From: Maratus speciosus
Lineage: Eukaryota; Arthropoda; Arachnida; Araneae; Salticidae
Assembly (NCBI GenBank): GCA_963932465.1
Contig: OZ010791.1
Coordinates: 320,784,283 to 320,848,282, forward strand
DNA: 64,000 bases
Direction: 5' to 3'
The notes under the pieces were generated by a model. The model saw only the letters and a program-made list of their open reading frames with translations, made no database searches and had not been told where the DNA came from. The translations under genes and the position numbers were made by a program. Position 1 is the first letter of the stretch. The number at the start of each line of letters is the position of its first letter. This document shows, piece after piece, positions 8,345 to 21,119 of the stretch.

Positions 8345-10080
8345 CCGATATTCATTTAGAAACACCCATTATTTGTGATCAAATATACAGAATAATTATA
8401 TTTTTCTTCTCATTCATGTTAAATTGACACATAAGTTAAGTTAACCTGTATCGGTACCTTTAATCTTCTCTAATAAAATTATTTTCATAATTTTTTTAAA
8501 CCTTTTAATACATGCATCAAATATGTTCATTTAATTATTATATGTTGTAAGATTCGAACTTTAAAGCCAAACAAATTTAAATACCCCTAGAAAGCCAATA
8601 ACAGCTTCATATTACTCAGATGTTTATTAGGTAGATACAATAAAAATTGTATCTACGTAATAAATATTTACAGTGTAATACAAAACTTGTAAAAAAATTC
8701 TGATTCAATGACTTAGCGAGTATTGACAAACAGATTTAATAATCGCGTTTTAATATGATATTTCCGATTTATTCCAAATGATTGGACATTATTGGTATTT
8801 TTTTTTCATTAAATTATTATGCCAAAATTTAGCCAATTATTCTGTGATATTTGTTAAAATAAAGGCTAATGATATTCAGGACTGTCGTTTATCCGTTTTT
8901 TGAATGTGAGTATTTTTAAAGTAAAATTTTCGAACTAGATTTTTACAACAATTGCAACAGTAATTAAGTTCCGGATAGGTGTCTATAAAATGTGTAAGAA
9001 AAATCTAAAATGAAGGTTTTTCTAAGAAAATAGGTAGTAAAAAAAGGAATAAACGGGAGACTTTGATATATCACCAGAGTTTAGCTACTATTGTTTGAGT
9101 AACAGGAAAAGTAGCAATGATAATAAATTTATGGGGGTTTATATACTTCTAAACGCAAATATAATTTTTTACAAAATCTTTATTAAAAACGTAATATTTC
9201 AGTAATTTTAACTATAATAAATAAACTGCATGTGTTATTCCTAAACGCATTTTTAAATAGAATTCTGTTACAATTAAATAATTTTTTATTGGCATTAAAA
9301 AAAAACTGCTGATTAAAAAAGCATTCCCTTTTTAATCAAACGGGTTACGCCCATTAATTAAACTGGTATACCTCTTTTAAAAGCAAAATGATAACAAGTT
9401 ATGTTGTAAACTAACGTACGTACAGGAAAATATCACATTGTAACTATCAAATTAACAAAAATGCTTATTTAACTGTTTTAAGTGCAGTTGGAAGTCAAAT
9501 TCCTGAAAAATGTCGTTTAATTTATTTTTTATTATTTTAAATCACTTTTTTCCGCTTTCGAATGGTATATTATTTTTGTTTCAAAGGCAACAAGAAGTTA
9601 AAATATTTAAGTAATTCAGTTACCTTATATCACACATAAACATTACATACGTAACCTTTAAACTCAATTTTCTCAAAATGCTGATTTTTGAACTACGATG
9701 TACCTTTTTATATAAACTACTAGTTCGCAATTTTGCAAAAATATTTGACACATATCATTGATCAATTTGAATTTTGCGACAAATATTTGTTCAAATTTTA
9801 ATTAAAAAGTTTTTCTTTGGAAAAATGCAAGTTTTTTATTATATCGGCAGTTAACTGCCAACGAAATCTGACGCGATTTGCAATTCCTTATTTAATAACA
9901 TAATTTTGCAATTAAATAAGACTGTGGTTGGTTTTCTGAAATAACAAAAAGAAAATTCATATGTTATAAGTGTGCAGAACACGGCTCTGCTGGTAAAAAT
10001 TGGTCTGCTGTCCTCACAGTTTTTATAATATATGGAGACATTCTCAAAAAGCGTATATATACGCCCGCGGTAATTAAAGG
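8345..10080. other. AT-rich sequence, almost nothing recognised
   Basis: No gene seen. A hairpin lies at 8628-8663 (arms around GTAGATACAAT / ATTGTATCTAC). The end of the stretch (about 10050-10078) has a palindromic GCGTATATATACGC followed by AATTAAAGGGTTAA. That could be a piggyBac-type right terminus, but no left mate was found. Confidence 0.5.
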
Positions 10081-10081
10081 G

Positions 10082-10306
10082 TTAAATGTGCACTATTATT
10101 TTTAACTCAATCATACTAATTGGTAAAATTATCATATGAATTCAATTTTTCCAGCTGAGCGAAAAAAGAGCATTGCCAATGAAAGTAAAAGGTTCTGCCT
10201 TCGAATCCCGGCTTGGGTATTTTTTCGATCAGTTGGAAAAATTGAATTCGTATGATAACTTTATCAATCAATATGACTGAGTTTAAAGTAATAGTGCATC
10301 TACGTA
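10082..10306. repeat. Head-to-head SINE-derived inverted repeat
   Basis: Arms of about 85 bp (10082-10165 and 10210-10306) are imperfect reverse complements. Each contains the SINE tail word AAAAATTGAATTC and flanking ACTCA/TGAGT words. The centre carries a box B-like GCCTTCGAATCCCGGC and the SINE 3-prime sequence TTGGGTATTTTTTCG. The simplest reading is two truncated SINE copies in opposite orientation. Confidence 0.65.
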
Positions 10307-10317
10307 CCTATCGTTTA

Positions 10318-10535
10318 AATAGAATTCCATTGTCTGCGGCTTATTCTGTCGAGCTGTCTACATGGCAGAGCAAAGGTTATTGCCATTAAGTCAATCTGAG
10401 AGAAATATGCCTTCATGTTGCCAGTCCAGGAAGCTCAAACTGTAGAGCATTGACAATGTAAGTCAAAGGTACTGGGTTCGAGTCCCGTCTTGGGTATTTT
10501 TTCGCTCAGTTAGAAAAATTGAATTCGTATTTAAA
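10318..10535 (+). mobile_element. SINE copy related to the one at 4149-4475
   Basis: It shares the segment GGCTTATTCTGTCGAGCTG with 4290-4306 and the tail TTTTTTCGCTCAGTTAGAAA. It has a box B match GGTTCGAGTCC and a degraded box A region GAAGCTCAAACTGTAGAGC. No target duplication was resolved. Confidence 0.65.
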
Positions 10536-10673
10536 AGTGGTTTTATTACATATATTTTTTAAATAACAAAAGAATATTTGTTTATAAAGACCCCTTCATT
10601 TTATTAGGAAATATTATATAATGTATATAAAATTTTTCATCTGAATATCATTGGTAATTTCAGAGAAAAGGTA

Positions 10674-12072
10674 CAGCCGTGGAAAAAAAGTTAACACACC
10701 CTACTAACTCCTCAACAAATTATCATAGAAAAAGTTACTGATACCGAACAATTGGAAATAAATTCTAATTTTAAATTATGAATATGAAATTTGCTTAGGG
10801 GCCATCTACATATTAAAACGAATGCCAAGCTTAATTTTTTTCAATGGCAATACCCAATTTTAACAAGATATTTAAAATCTCGGTTCAAACTATTCCTAGA
10901 CATTAAATTTCAAGTCCTTTGAATGACAAGTTTTTGAATTATAAACATTCAAAATTTAGTGCTTGTAAGGTTAAATTACATTTTCATATTTTCATTAATG
11001 TCTCCTGAAATTATACTCCTAATGTGCTATATTTTTGTGTAGCAATAATACTAAAATTCCAAAACATAAATACGTTGAATTTTCAATTTTTATAATTTTA
11101 TGATATGAATTATGCATTATGAAATTAATATTCGAAAAAAATATGAAATGCAACCTACAATTTTTTTTTGATGGATTTAGATTTATGAAGTCCTGCTTTA
11201 TGGAAATCCAAAATTTCACATTTTTCTTCCAAGTAGTTTTCAAATTATGCTTAAACAAGTTGGAAATTGCACGTCAAACGTGGCAAATGAGGTGCGTTCG
11301 TAATTTAACTAGTTTTATAAAAAAAAATTTGCACTGCATATTGTACTGAATGTATATTTTAGAGTGCCCTGCATAAGTGAATTCTGTTCGAAAGGCTGAA
11401 TCATCTTTAAAATGCACTTGAAATATTTTTTTCCCATTGGTCGTAATGTATCGGGAAACTTTTGACTCTCCCTGTAATTAAATTATACATTTGATTTTCA
11501 TAAAATTTGAAATGACTCGACAAATTATGCAACAATTATATATTTTAAATTTCAAATGATTCGGTTGGCTAGTTGTTGCGCTCTTATATGCGGGCGGACG
11601 GACAGACAGACGGACTGAACAACGACTATAGATGCTACGTATTTACATAATTACGAACGCATCTAAAAACGGCAAAATGATGGTTTAAGCAGTCTTCAAT
11701 GACTGCTTGAGTTGCGCTTAAGAAGCCTTCATTCTCTCTCGGTCAACAATCGAGTACCGAACTTCAATTGAGATACAGCCCCTAAGATACACTCGTTTTA
11801 AAATAATTAATTTCGCGGAAACTTATCGTACGAATTGCATAAATTTTTTAAGCTAATTGAAGGGCGTAGAGTACATTTATGCTGTCAGAATTATGTACTG
11901 CTGTTGAAAACAAAGCTATGGTTCGTTTTAATATGTAGATGGCCCCCTAAGCAAGTTTTATACACATCATTTAAAAGTAGACCTTATTACCAATCGTGTG
12001 GTACGAGTAACTTTCTTCTACGATAAATTTGCAGAGTTAGTAAGGGGTGTTTACTTTTTTTCCCCACGACTG
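10674..12072. mobile_element. Tc1/mariner-like element ends, no transposase left
   Basis: Terminal inverted repeats of about 40 bp begin CAGCCGTGG-AAAAAAAGT on the left and CAGTCGTGGGG-AAAAAAAGT on the right (reverse complement). Both continue with AACAC..CCC..TACTAACTC. Each is flanked by TA (10672-10673, 12073-12074), and the 1.4-kb length suits a Tc1-type element. No transposase homology is visible inside. A minor inverted pair GTGCGTTCGTAATT (11292) / AATTACGAACGC (11650) and a GACG/GACA-rich patch (11590-11620) lie within. Confidence 0.65.
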
Positions 12073-12134
12073 TACCTTAATTTAATATAGTAGGTATAGA
12101 GACTTCCAACTGCCCTGGAATATATTTTCATTAA

Positions 12135-12573
12135 CCCATTACCCGTTAGTGTTACGTTGACGCAACGGTAAAAACAAATGCACATATTTAAATTATTTAC
12201 ATACCCACCACTATTTTTCAATTAAAAAATTGGCCTTACTTAATCCATTATAGCCTAGATGTACCATATGGTACCTAAAAAGTTTCAACCATTTTTTTGT
12301 TTGTTTACCAGTATTTTGAACGGAAACATTATCTTTACTTCATTACTTAAACTTTGTGATAAAATCAAACAAAAATTGCTATTTTAGTAAAACTCGTGTG
12401 AAATGCAAGTTTTGTATTTTAAAGAGGAAAACAATTCCGGCTTTAATGGGTTAAGAACGCAAAATTTTAAAATCAAACAAAGCAAAAATTATCTTTTTGA
12501 GTTGTGGTGGCTATTGACGACGTTCAGCTAAATTGTGGAAAACCTCAACCTTATAGTTTTGGCGGTTAATGGG
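12135..12573. mobile_element. piggyBac-like MITE
   Basis: Flanked by TTAA (12131-12134 and 12574-12577), with ends CCCATTACCCG on the left and CGGTTAATGGG on the right. TTAA target duplication and CCC/GGG termini are the piggyBac pattern. A second possible right end, CTTTAATGGG followed by TTAA, occurs at 12441-12454. No transposase. Confidence 0.75.
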
Positions 12574-12577
12574 TTAA

Positions 12578-14955
12578 TATAATGCAAAATTTTATTTTGC
12601 GGGCTTTTCCTAATAACTGTTATTATTCAAATTCAAAACTTGATATTTACATTTGTTGATAAATTCAAACACAAAATTTGTCAAATTCTTCTCAAAGAAT
12701 TAGATTTTAAAACCATATTTGACAAATGCATTACCCTCAAAGTTAAATTTAAAATTTGCATAAAATATTACGTTCACCGAAATGCTTCGAAATGTGTTCC
12801 AGATTTAAAAAATTTCGAGCGAAATTCTAATAATCGTTTGTTAAATAACATTTATTATACTCTCCGCTTTCATTTCAATGAGTAAGGGGACAATGTATTT
12901 ACTGATATTTTTGTCTTTTCGTAATAGTCTGCAGTCTGCATACTATTTTGTTATGAACAGAACAGACATTTTTTATTTCCTTTACAGTTGTTAAGTCATT
13001 TATTTTTTTATGTCTGTGTGAGAATTAAGTTGCCAGCAAAAGTTTTTATGAGAGGATGAGAGAGGGTTTTGATTAAACATACAAAGCATAACGGTTTAAC
13101 GGTCCTCCCACGTAACTAGAGGAACTTGTTAGAATTTTTCTTATTGTTGCAATACCTTCATGTATGAAATAAGAGAAAACAAAAGTTGCATCAAGTATCT
13201 TGTTCAGTTCTATTTATTATTTTAATGTAATATGTTTACTACTTGTCTACATGAAACTGACCATTTGCAACAAACTTGGAATATTTATTTTCATAGTATG
13301 AGAACCTTATAGGTTGTATTGTGAATTTTTCTACATTAAAATAGACATACACAGCATTTCGTAATTAAATATCTTAAAGTATTTTATGACAAAATAATAT
13401 TGGATTAATTATATATGCTTATTATTTATTAGTTTATATTTGAGGCTGCTATCAGATTTTAAATTTACTGCAAAAGAGGTTTCAAATATTAGTTTTATTG
13501 TTGTAATTTTTTTCCATACATATAATAAGGAGAAAGACATTAGAATAGTGAAATCTTTCTTCTTTTCTTTTATTTTTTCTTATGGACTTTCACACTTTGG
13601 GATGTCTTGAGCATCACTTAGCTTTTTTTTGTAATAATCCCAAAATTATGTTGCACAAAAAGTTCGGCGGGAGATGGCGGCGCTTTATCTCAATAGATAA
13701 TGTCCAAAATTTCTTTCGACGTACACAGCCTAAAGGCTAGTGTAAAATTCTGTTTTTAACGAATTCTGTAATAACTACACATCTCGTTATCTATGAGATA
13801 GAATTTCATCAAACATCATACTCCGTGAGATCTTGACATAATTTGGTGTTAATTAGGTTTGGGTGTATATTGCTCTACAAATGATGCTGATCTACTGTGT
13901 TTTCCATAATTTCAGTAATAGCTTATGTCGCCATCAATATCATTCATCAATAAATTTACACATTTACTACATAAAATGTTTATTTAAAAATACGTTGATT
14001 TGATTTTGGCTTTTTGTTCATCTACAATCAACGAGGGACGCTGCTATGCTGAATTGGGCATCATTGATATATCTCGCTTTCTTTTTGGTAAACATGAACC
14101 ACATATTACATTTGGAGTTATTAACTGCAATATATAGGTTAGCCCAATTTCATATTTGGATATCCAATAGGAATAGGTGTTTAATTGCGACTTTTCGTTC
14201 TCTCATTACGGTATCTTTGAACTAAATTGAAAGAAATGCACAATATTTCATAATTGTTGGTGGGTAATAGCCCTATTTAAATTAATATATTAGAAAAATG
14301 TTCAAGAAAGTTTTATGATGGCTTATAGCATACAGGTTTGTTTCTTACGTTCATTCATTCAAATTTCATCCACTTTTGAGGATAAGTTAATTTAAGTTAA
14401 CAACAATTGTAATTTCTTTTTCCGGTTCATTGTTCATTTCATTGTTTTTTCAGGACACACGGTATAAACATTGTAAAATTATCATTAGGCAGGAAAAATT
14501 CAAACAAATTTCATTGAAATTTCATTGAACATTTCATTGAAACGAATAACAGTTTAAAAACGTTCTCCCGCTGTTATTTACAATCTTGTATCTCTCTCTC
14601 TGTTCCCCTGTTTGCGTTCTAAATTTTATAATTTTTAGAATACCAAGAAATACAATTACGTTATTTAGATTGAGTGCAGTAAGTTCTCTACCCAAAATAG
14701 GTTATAAAACATAGTTCTTCACAGTGTACGTAATCCATTTTTCGACGGTAACTTTTTAGGCACATTTTAATGAAAATTTAAAACGGCCCGAAATTCGATA
14801 TATGCTATTGAATTATACTAAAGTAGCGTTATTTAATAAAGTTTTATGCGTAAATTTTACTTTTCTTCTCGTGGGAAATGAATGAATTCTGGTACATTAC
14901 GATCTAAAAGCTTTAATTGTTTTAAATTTTAATGCACTCATTTTCTTTCACACAG
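12578..14955. other. AT-rich sequence, nothing recognised
   Basis: No gene or structured repeat could be supported over about 2.4 kb. A three-fold ATTTCATTGAA repeat occurs near 14509-14541. Confidence 0.5.
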
Positions 14956-16339
14956 TAGGGTAAAGTGGAAATAGACGCCGTGGTGGAACAGATGCTGAAG
15001 AGACTGTGTGGGCGACACTACCGCTCCCTAGACAAATTTAAGACGTTCGTAGTGTTCCTTTGTGCTGCGTGCTGTGTTTTATCCTTTGCCACCGCTTAAT
15101 TGTCAGTATTTACATATTTATGCAAGTTTTTATAGTTCGAACCTGCGTGGTAAGTTGCTAAAATTATTCTAATAAAAATTTATCACATATTTTAAGCCAA
15201 ATAAACAGAGATTTCATACCAAATCCGATTGCAACTGCAGACAAGATATTCGTAGAATACAGACATGTGCTTACCTTTTTCATGCGTCACTCACATGACA
15301 CAAAATGGCGGCGCGGCACCTTACCCGCCACTATGGGACAGATGACGCACCGAGATTCAGGGACAGACGCCAAAAATATATTTTTGTTTTTCGGTTCAAT
15401 AAATTCATCACTGCGATTTAAGTAGAACTTACATTTAAATGAAAGTATATTAGCGCATTCTGCTACATATCAAAATATTCTAAGCAATAATGGTGGTTCC
15501 CCATGTGTGAATAAGGAAAACCTAGGCCCAGGGGCGCGCCGACCCAGTGTGCAAAGTGTGCACCGCACACAGGCGCCAGAATACTAAAGGCGCCAAATAT
15601 TTTAGGCGAAGCTGAAATATTTGAAATTTTTTTATTTAATTTAAATTTATTAAACTCGAAAGTGGTTTATTTCTGATACATTTATGAATTTATTTTTATT
15701 TTAAAAATATATAAAATTTGCAGATGTTTTTCAGCGGCGTAGCTTTAGGAGGGATGGGGGGGGGGTCTCAAGCCGAAAGGCGCCAAGGTGTCAAAAGATC
15801 AGTTGAATGTTAACGGCCGAAGGGCGCCACATAAGTTTTAACGGCGCCTTCAAGCGACTGAAATACATTAAAAAAAAAGAAGCTAGAAACTTTAATTCGG
15901 AAAGGAAACCGCGAATGCCGTGTTTGGCATCCCTGCTCTAGGTCTAGATCAGGCTTTTCCAACCTTTCCGAAAACAGGATGCGCATTGCAGCTGGTGGCA
16001 AATATGGATGGACTCCATTATTCAAAAGACTGAAAATATGTAACACTTGTATCTTATTGTAGTATTGGTAGCGATAGACATACTGACGATCAGGGCTTAA
16101 TTTCTAACAAAAAAGTACCGGAGCCCTAGTATTTTGCGGTACCGCTACTAACAACCGTACAGTTCCCCCCCCCCCTGTCACTCCAATCTGCATATTTATA
16201 TATCGTACATTATTTGCAAAATTTAAAGCATTTTTTTTTAATTTAGCAAAATAAAAGTAGTATGTTGTGGCCATCCAAGGGCGGCGCCAGAGGGGGGACC
16301 GGGGGGGGCATATGCCCCCCCCCGTCGGGGTCAAAATTC

Positions 16340-17215
16340 AATGTCGTCGGGGAAAATATTTTGACTTGAATTTCGGCCCGGTCGGGTTGGGTCCAGTTGG
16401 AGCTCATTTTTTTTCTTTGTAAGTCGGATTGACTAAACAAATTCTTCCGGGTATGAGTCGCTTTCTAGATTGAATTGTGATTCTCGGAGGTTGGATTCAG
16501 GTGAACCCAATTTTTCGAAAAGAAAAAAAGTCCAAATTCCTTCAGATAAAAATCTACATATTTGGTACATGGATGACTCTTTACATGTTTATTTTGCAAT
16601 ATAAAAGGTAAAATTTATTCTGAAATTATGATCATATGCTATTTTTTTATAAATAACATTACATTGTGGATCAATTTTTACTCATTGTGGATTTACGGTT
16701 GGCTTAGTTTGAAGTTCGAAGTATTTCGGGCTCGGTTAAGAATACGGAGGGCGAAAATTATTTTGTCGATGTCGAGTTGGATGGCAAATGTATTCGAGTC
16801 TGGTTAACTTTAATTGTTTCAGGTTCGGGTTGGGTGATGACACTTACGGTTCTTGATTCGAGATGAATCGATCTGTCAAAAGTATTTACAAAATTCATTT
16901 TAAGAAGAAAAACTTATATATGTGAATATTAACGAATATATGTATATTGAATTTTTCACTTAAAAGTTAAAATTGATACTAGAAGTATAATTGTAGGCTA
17001 CTTTTTACATAGTTGCATTACAATATGGATATATATACAGGTATTTTTTCTTTTCATCATTTAGAATTGGGGTTTGATTGAGGTTCGAGTATTTCGGGTT
17101 CAGGTCGAAATGCGGTGGATGAAAATTTTTGTCTGGCTCAGATCGCGTTTCGGGTAAAGTCCCGCATCGTGTTGGGCAAACTAAACTCAACCCGGCTGGT
17201 GGTTTGAGTCAGATC
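16340..17215. repeat. GGGTCGGGTT-rich module pair
   Basis: Degenerate CGGGTCGGGTTNGGGTT words occur at 16375-16500, 16720-16860 and 17060-17215. They are separated by AT-rich spacers that share words such as ATAATTGTAG-CTACTTTT and ATTACAATATGGATATAT with 18220-18370 and 22190-22335. They look like diverged copies of one non-autonomous element. Confidence 0.6.
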
Positions 17216-17251
17216 CGGAAAGAATACTTTTTCTGATGGGCTCTTTTTTCA

Positions 17252-18145
17252 ACCTGGCTTTCGCTAGAGTGTCTTTTACTCGGGACGTGGCCGCGGACCT
17301 AAGAACCTAGCTTCCGCAAAAGAGTCGGAATAAGTGGAAGAATAAAGGGCTGCGGATGAAGAGAGGCCGCTCGCCGCGGCAGTTGGCCCAACCGCCGACC
17401 GAGACTAATAAAGAGCTCGAAGTAGCTGGGAATCGTTTAGTAGCTTCATCGCCCCGGGCCCTATCCCAAAGCTATATAAGTAAGCGTGCAAACTTAATGC
17501 TGGAATCGGGCGTAAATTAACACACTTGCGCCATCTTGCGGACGGAGTGATAATCCACATACGCGGGCTTTTAGTGTGGTGCATATTTTCTAAATCTTTA
17601 GCCACGCATGGAAGTGAATTTTGTTTTGCCACATTTATTGCAAAATAATAGCGTAGCAAGAGGGGCATCTATATGGACATGACACCACGAGGTTTTCTTC
17701 GCCTTGTCAAATCGATTTCATTTATTATTCAAGCTGAAAGAAACTTTATAATTTTAGTGGTGTGAGAAAAAAACAGTTAGGTATTTCCCTGTAGTTCACA
17801 CTCCATCCGCTACGTGGCGCATGACCTTGATTGATGTGACCTCGCCTTTAATCTTGCGGTTACTTCTTCCATTTAAGATAGGACGCTTACTTATATCGCT
17901 TTGCCCTATCCTCCCGCTTTTCGGTGTCTTTAATTTGTGTAATTTCTCTTTTAAATTTGTCCGGTTTCAATTTTTGATTTTCCTTTTTTTTCTCAAATTG
18001 GCTTTCGCTAGAGTGTCTTTCACTCGGGACGTGGCTGGGGACCTACGAACCTTGCTTTCGCAAAAGAGTCGGAATAAGTGGAAGAATAAAAGGCTGCGGA
18101 CGAATAGGGGCCGCTCGCCGCGGCGGTTGAGAGGGGCTTCTATTT
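17252..18145. repeat. Direct repeat of about 140 bp, TRIM-like
   Basis: The segment starting TGGCTTTCGCTAGAGTGTCT at 17252 recurs at 17999 at roughly 90% identity. It includes GGAATAAGTGGAAGAATAAA (poly-A signal) and GGCCGCTCGCCGCGGC. The first copy is followed by TTGGCCCAACCG, which could be a primer site. The intervening 600 bp has a TATATAAG box (17473) and no reading frame. A terminal-repeat retrotransposon in miniature fits, but no flanking duplication was found. Confidence 0.4.
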
Positions 18146-18219
18146 TACGAGTTGGATTCACTTTAATTTTTTTCTGGCGGATGGGTTCGATTCTACCCGA
18201 TTTCTCAATATATTTTAAA

Positions 18220-18530
18220 AGGAAAAACTATATTATTTGAGTATCAACGAGTACATATACAGATATATTATTTTTTCTACATAAACAATATAATTGATGC
18301 TAGAGATATAATTGTAGACTACTTTTCCATTATTCCATTACAATATGTATATATTTTTTTCATTATGTGTTAGTATTGGGTTCGGGTTGAATCCTGTCGT
18401 TTTGGGTCGATGTTTGTCGGGATTGGGTCGACTTTTTTTTTTTTTTTTTTTTTTAACTGGTTCATGTTCAATGGACACAGAACTTCCGGGTTCGGGTCGG
18501 GTATAACCCAAACCACGCAGGACTCTGTAG
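18220..18530. repeat. GGGTCGGGTT-rich module with poly-T
   Basis: An AT-rich spacer followed by GGGTTCGGGTT words, a T run at 18431-18454 and the terminal word GCAGGACTCTG (18508-18518). In reverse complement that is CAGAGTCCTGC, a hAT-like end. Confidence 0.5.
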
Positions 18531-18939
18531 TAATAATCCGTGAATTGATCCTTAAAATAATCTGTGAATTGAACAATTTTTTCCCTTGATTATATTTCAT
18601 TTAAACATGAAAAATTATGTTTTGATTTGCCCATTTCCCCTCAAAATACAGAAAACAAGTAACTACCTGAAATACTCACACATAAAGCAGCATGATCGTC
18701 AATTTACATGGGTGTTCCGGCAGCTCTGCTGCCTAGTATTTTTACGTTTTAGAAACGGAATTTATAAATCCCTTTTATCTAAAAATAAGTAAAATTCATG
18801 AACAAGATGCACAAGATTTTCTAAAATTTTTCAGTGAAAAGAAAAAAATTTCTTAAAATAAGAGAAAAAGCTCTTCAAATCACCGGGATATTCCGCCATT
18901 CTCGGGCCTGGAAATCGAGGCCCATGCAAACATCTACTA

Positions 18940-19440
18940 GAGTCCTGCATCAGGTAGGATTATCCAATTTTATCCGCACCCGATTCGACCATCGGTTCGG
19001 GTCGGGTTGGTAATATATTTTTGTTGCGGGTCGGGTTCGAGTTGGGATGACTTACTTTTTCCCAACGGGTCGTGTTGACTTTCATTGTTTCGGGTTCGGG
19101 TTAGGTCTTAACTTTTGCAGGTCGGGTTCTGGTTGACCAGATTATTCAAAAGAATGTCCAAAATATTTTTCAGGTTACAAATTTATATACAGTAAGACCT
19201 CCTAAATGTGCAATCCCGAAAAACGGACATCTCTATTTAGTGAACACTTTTTCAATTCCTAACACTTTAATATTTGTACGCTTATACCTCTTTGAATAGT
19301 GGATACCTCCCAATCTACAAACATGTAACGTGTAGGTGTGCATAAACTATCACAAATATGATGCATATGTTATTGTATGTCTGAAAAGCGAAAAGTTGAT
19401 AATATTTTCCAAATTTCGAAAGAAGAAAAAATGTTTCTTA
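18940..19440 (+). repeat. Copy 1 of a 450-bp dispersed repeat
   Basis: It starts TAGAGTCCTGCATCAGG, then GGGTCGGGTT words, then an AT-rich part that matches 21385-21860 throughout. Shared words include CTATTTAGTGAACA, TTTTTCAATTCCTA and CTCCCAATCTACA. The TAGAGTCCTGC start resembles a hAT terminus. Confidence 0.65.
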
Positions 19441-19773
19441 AAGTGATGATATCTATTATGACACTTCTTACCATTTTATTTCTCATGCAGTAAACTGATT
19501 GCATTCTCATTCATATTCAAATTTGTATTTCTTTTCATCTGATACGTACTTGGGGTCAAACTTGTTTGGGACCCAGCAACCCGAATTGCAAAAAGCTTAT
19601 GAATCTTATAAATTATTGTAGTGTGAACTTAATGTTACCAGATGTTCAGATTTAAGCGGAATGTCCCGATTTTCAGGGATCCCGGGATTCGTCCCGCGGA
19701 ACAACTACGCCGGATGTTAAATGTTCCGCTTTTTCACCATGCCCAAATTACATCAAATTTTTATGAGTTTATT

Positions 19774-20486
19774 CAGGGCCGAAACTAAGGGGGGGGCAGA
19801 GGGGGCATGTTCCCCGGGCGCCAAATGAAGGATTATACCTTTGGAATGGATCATTTTCTTCTGATGGACTGATGGATTCTATTATTATGAAGCAGCCATT
19901 ATAAATTAAGTGTTAGGTGAAGATGAAAGAGCAGTCGTAATAAGTTAGAACCCTGATTTTCTGGTCAGAATGGAAAGAAAAATAATGGCCACTTTTTTTT
20001 TTTTGTCAAAAAAAATTTATGACCATTCTTTTTCTTTCCATTCTGACCAGAAAAATCAGAGTTCTAACTTTTTACAGCTGCTCTTTCATCTTCACCTAAC
20101 ACTTCATTTATAATGGCTGTTTCATAATAATAGAAGCCACCAGTCCATCAGAAGAAAATAACTCGGTGAAAGCGGAAACTCATTTAAGCAGGATTCGGTT
20201 AAGCGGGATTCGGATAATCTGGACTCTACTGTATATTTCATATTAAAAATGATCTTTAGAATATTTTTGTTTGTGTTCATAGGGGAGTCATGACCCCCGT
20301 GACCTCCCCCTTGGATCCGCCATTGTAGATTACATAGTTCAGTATTACATATTTTAAATTTTAAAATAAATCGGCTATTAGAAAATTAGTAAAATTCTAT
20401 TTGTAAATATACTTTGCGGAAGAGGGGGGGGGGGGCGCCAAAATCCATGCTTGCCCCGGGTGCAAAAAAGGCTAGTTTCGGCCTTT
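19774..20486. mobile_element. Probable hAT-like MITE with G-rich termini
   Basis: Ends CAGGGCCGAAACTA (left) and TAGTTTCGGCCTTT (right) are inverted. G runs and GGGCGCC sit just inside both. The 8-bp flanks match at only about half the positions, so insertion is old or bounds are slightly off. It contains the long hairpin at 19848-20163. Confidence 0.5.
19848..20163. repeat. Long hairpin, arms about 150 bp
   Basis: The left arm (19848-19998) and right arm (20015-20163) are near-perfect reverse complements around a T/A-rich loop. Just right of it, 20180-20232 reads as a pogo/Tigger-type end (GGATTCGGATAATCTGGACT then CTACTGTA) with no left counterpart. The hairpin may therefore be a foldback of one half-element. 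Confidence 0.85.
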
Positions 20487-20499
20487 ACTCTAAATTAAA

Positions 20500-21110
20500 A
20501 TTTTATTCTTTAGTCTGAGACGAGAGAATTCAATCACAAGTCAGCCACAGTCGTCAGAACAGCCGGATGTTACCGAATACCTTATAAATTGTCTTAGAGC
20601 TCAAGTGCTCTTCTGTTTAATGTTTATTCGATTGACCACAATCTTTAGGCGCCTATACGAAATAAGGTTCAAGAAGAGATAAGACATGGTAAAATACATC
20701 TGCTCACTTTAACCTTTATTAAAAAGTGTTTGGCAAGTATTTTTATAAATTGAATGGGTAAACAAAGAGTGTTTTTTATGTTATTGCTTAAATTAACATA
20801 GTATCAAGCTGAACTATTGTTTGCCCGGCCCGTTATAAAAGCTAAATACTTGCGCATTTCCTGTTACAAGCATACCATGCCGGCACGGTCTGTCTGCTTT
20901 TTTCGCATTTTTGGCCCAGGGGGATTTGATTAATTTCTTCAGAAATTGCTGGGATTTCATTAATTTCTCTAGAAATTAACCAAATACCCCGCCTTTTATT
21001 TAAAAAACGCAAACAAAAAAGAAAGAACAAGAAACAAACAAAGATATGCTGTTTTATCGTCCATTTTCTCTGCTAATAACGGAGGAACGTTACCGGGACA
21101 TTACTCGTGA
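20500..21110. other. No gene recognised
   Basis: AT-rich sequence inside the 6.2-kb hAT. No structure seen beyond the bounding repeats. Confidence 0.45.
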
Positions 21111-21119
21111 GAAAAAAAT

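Noticed and set aside
10062..10078. Second piggyBac-like element ending AATTAAAGGG-TTAA
   Set aside because: No left end with TTAACCCTTT was found upstream, so only a possible terminus can be noted.
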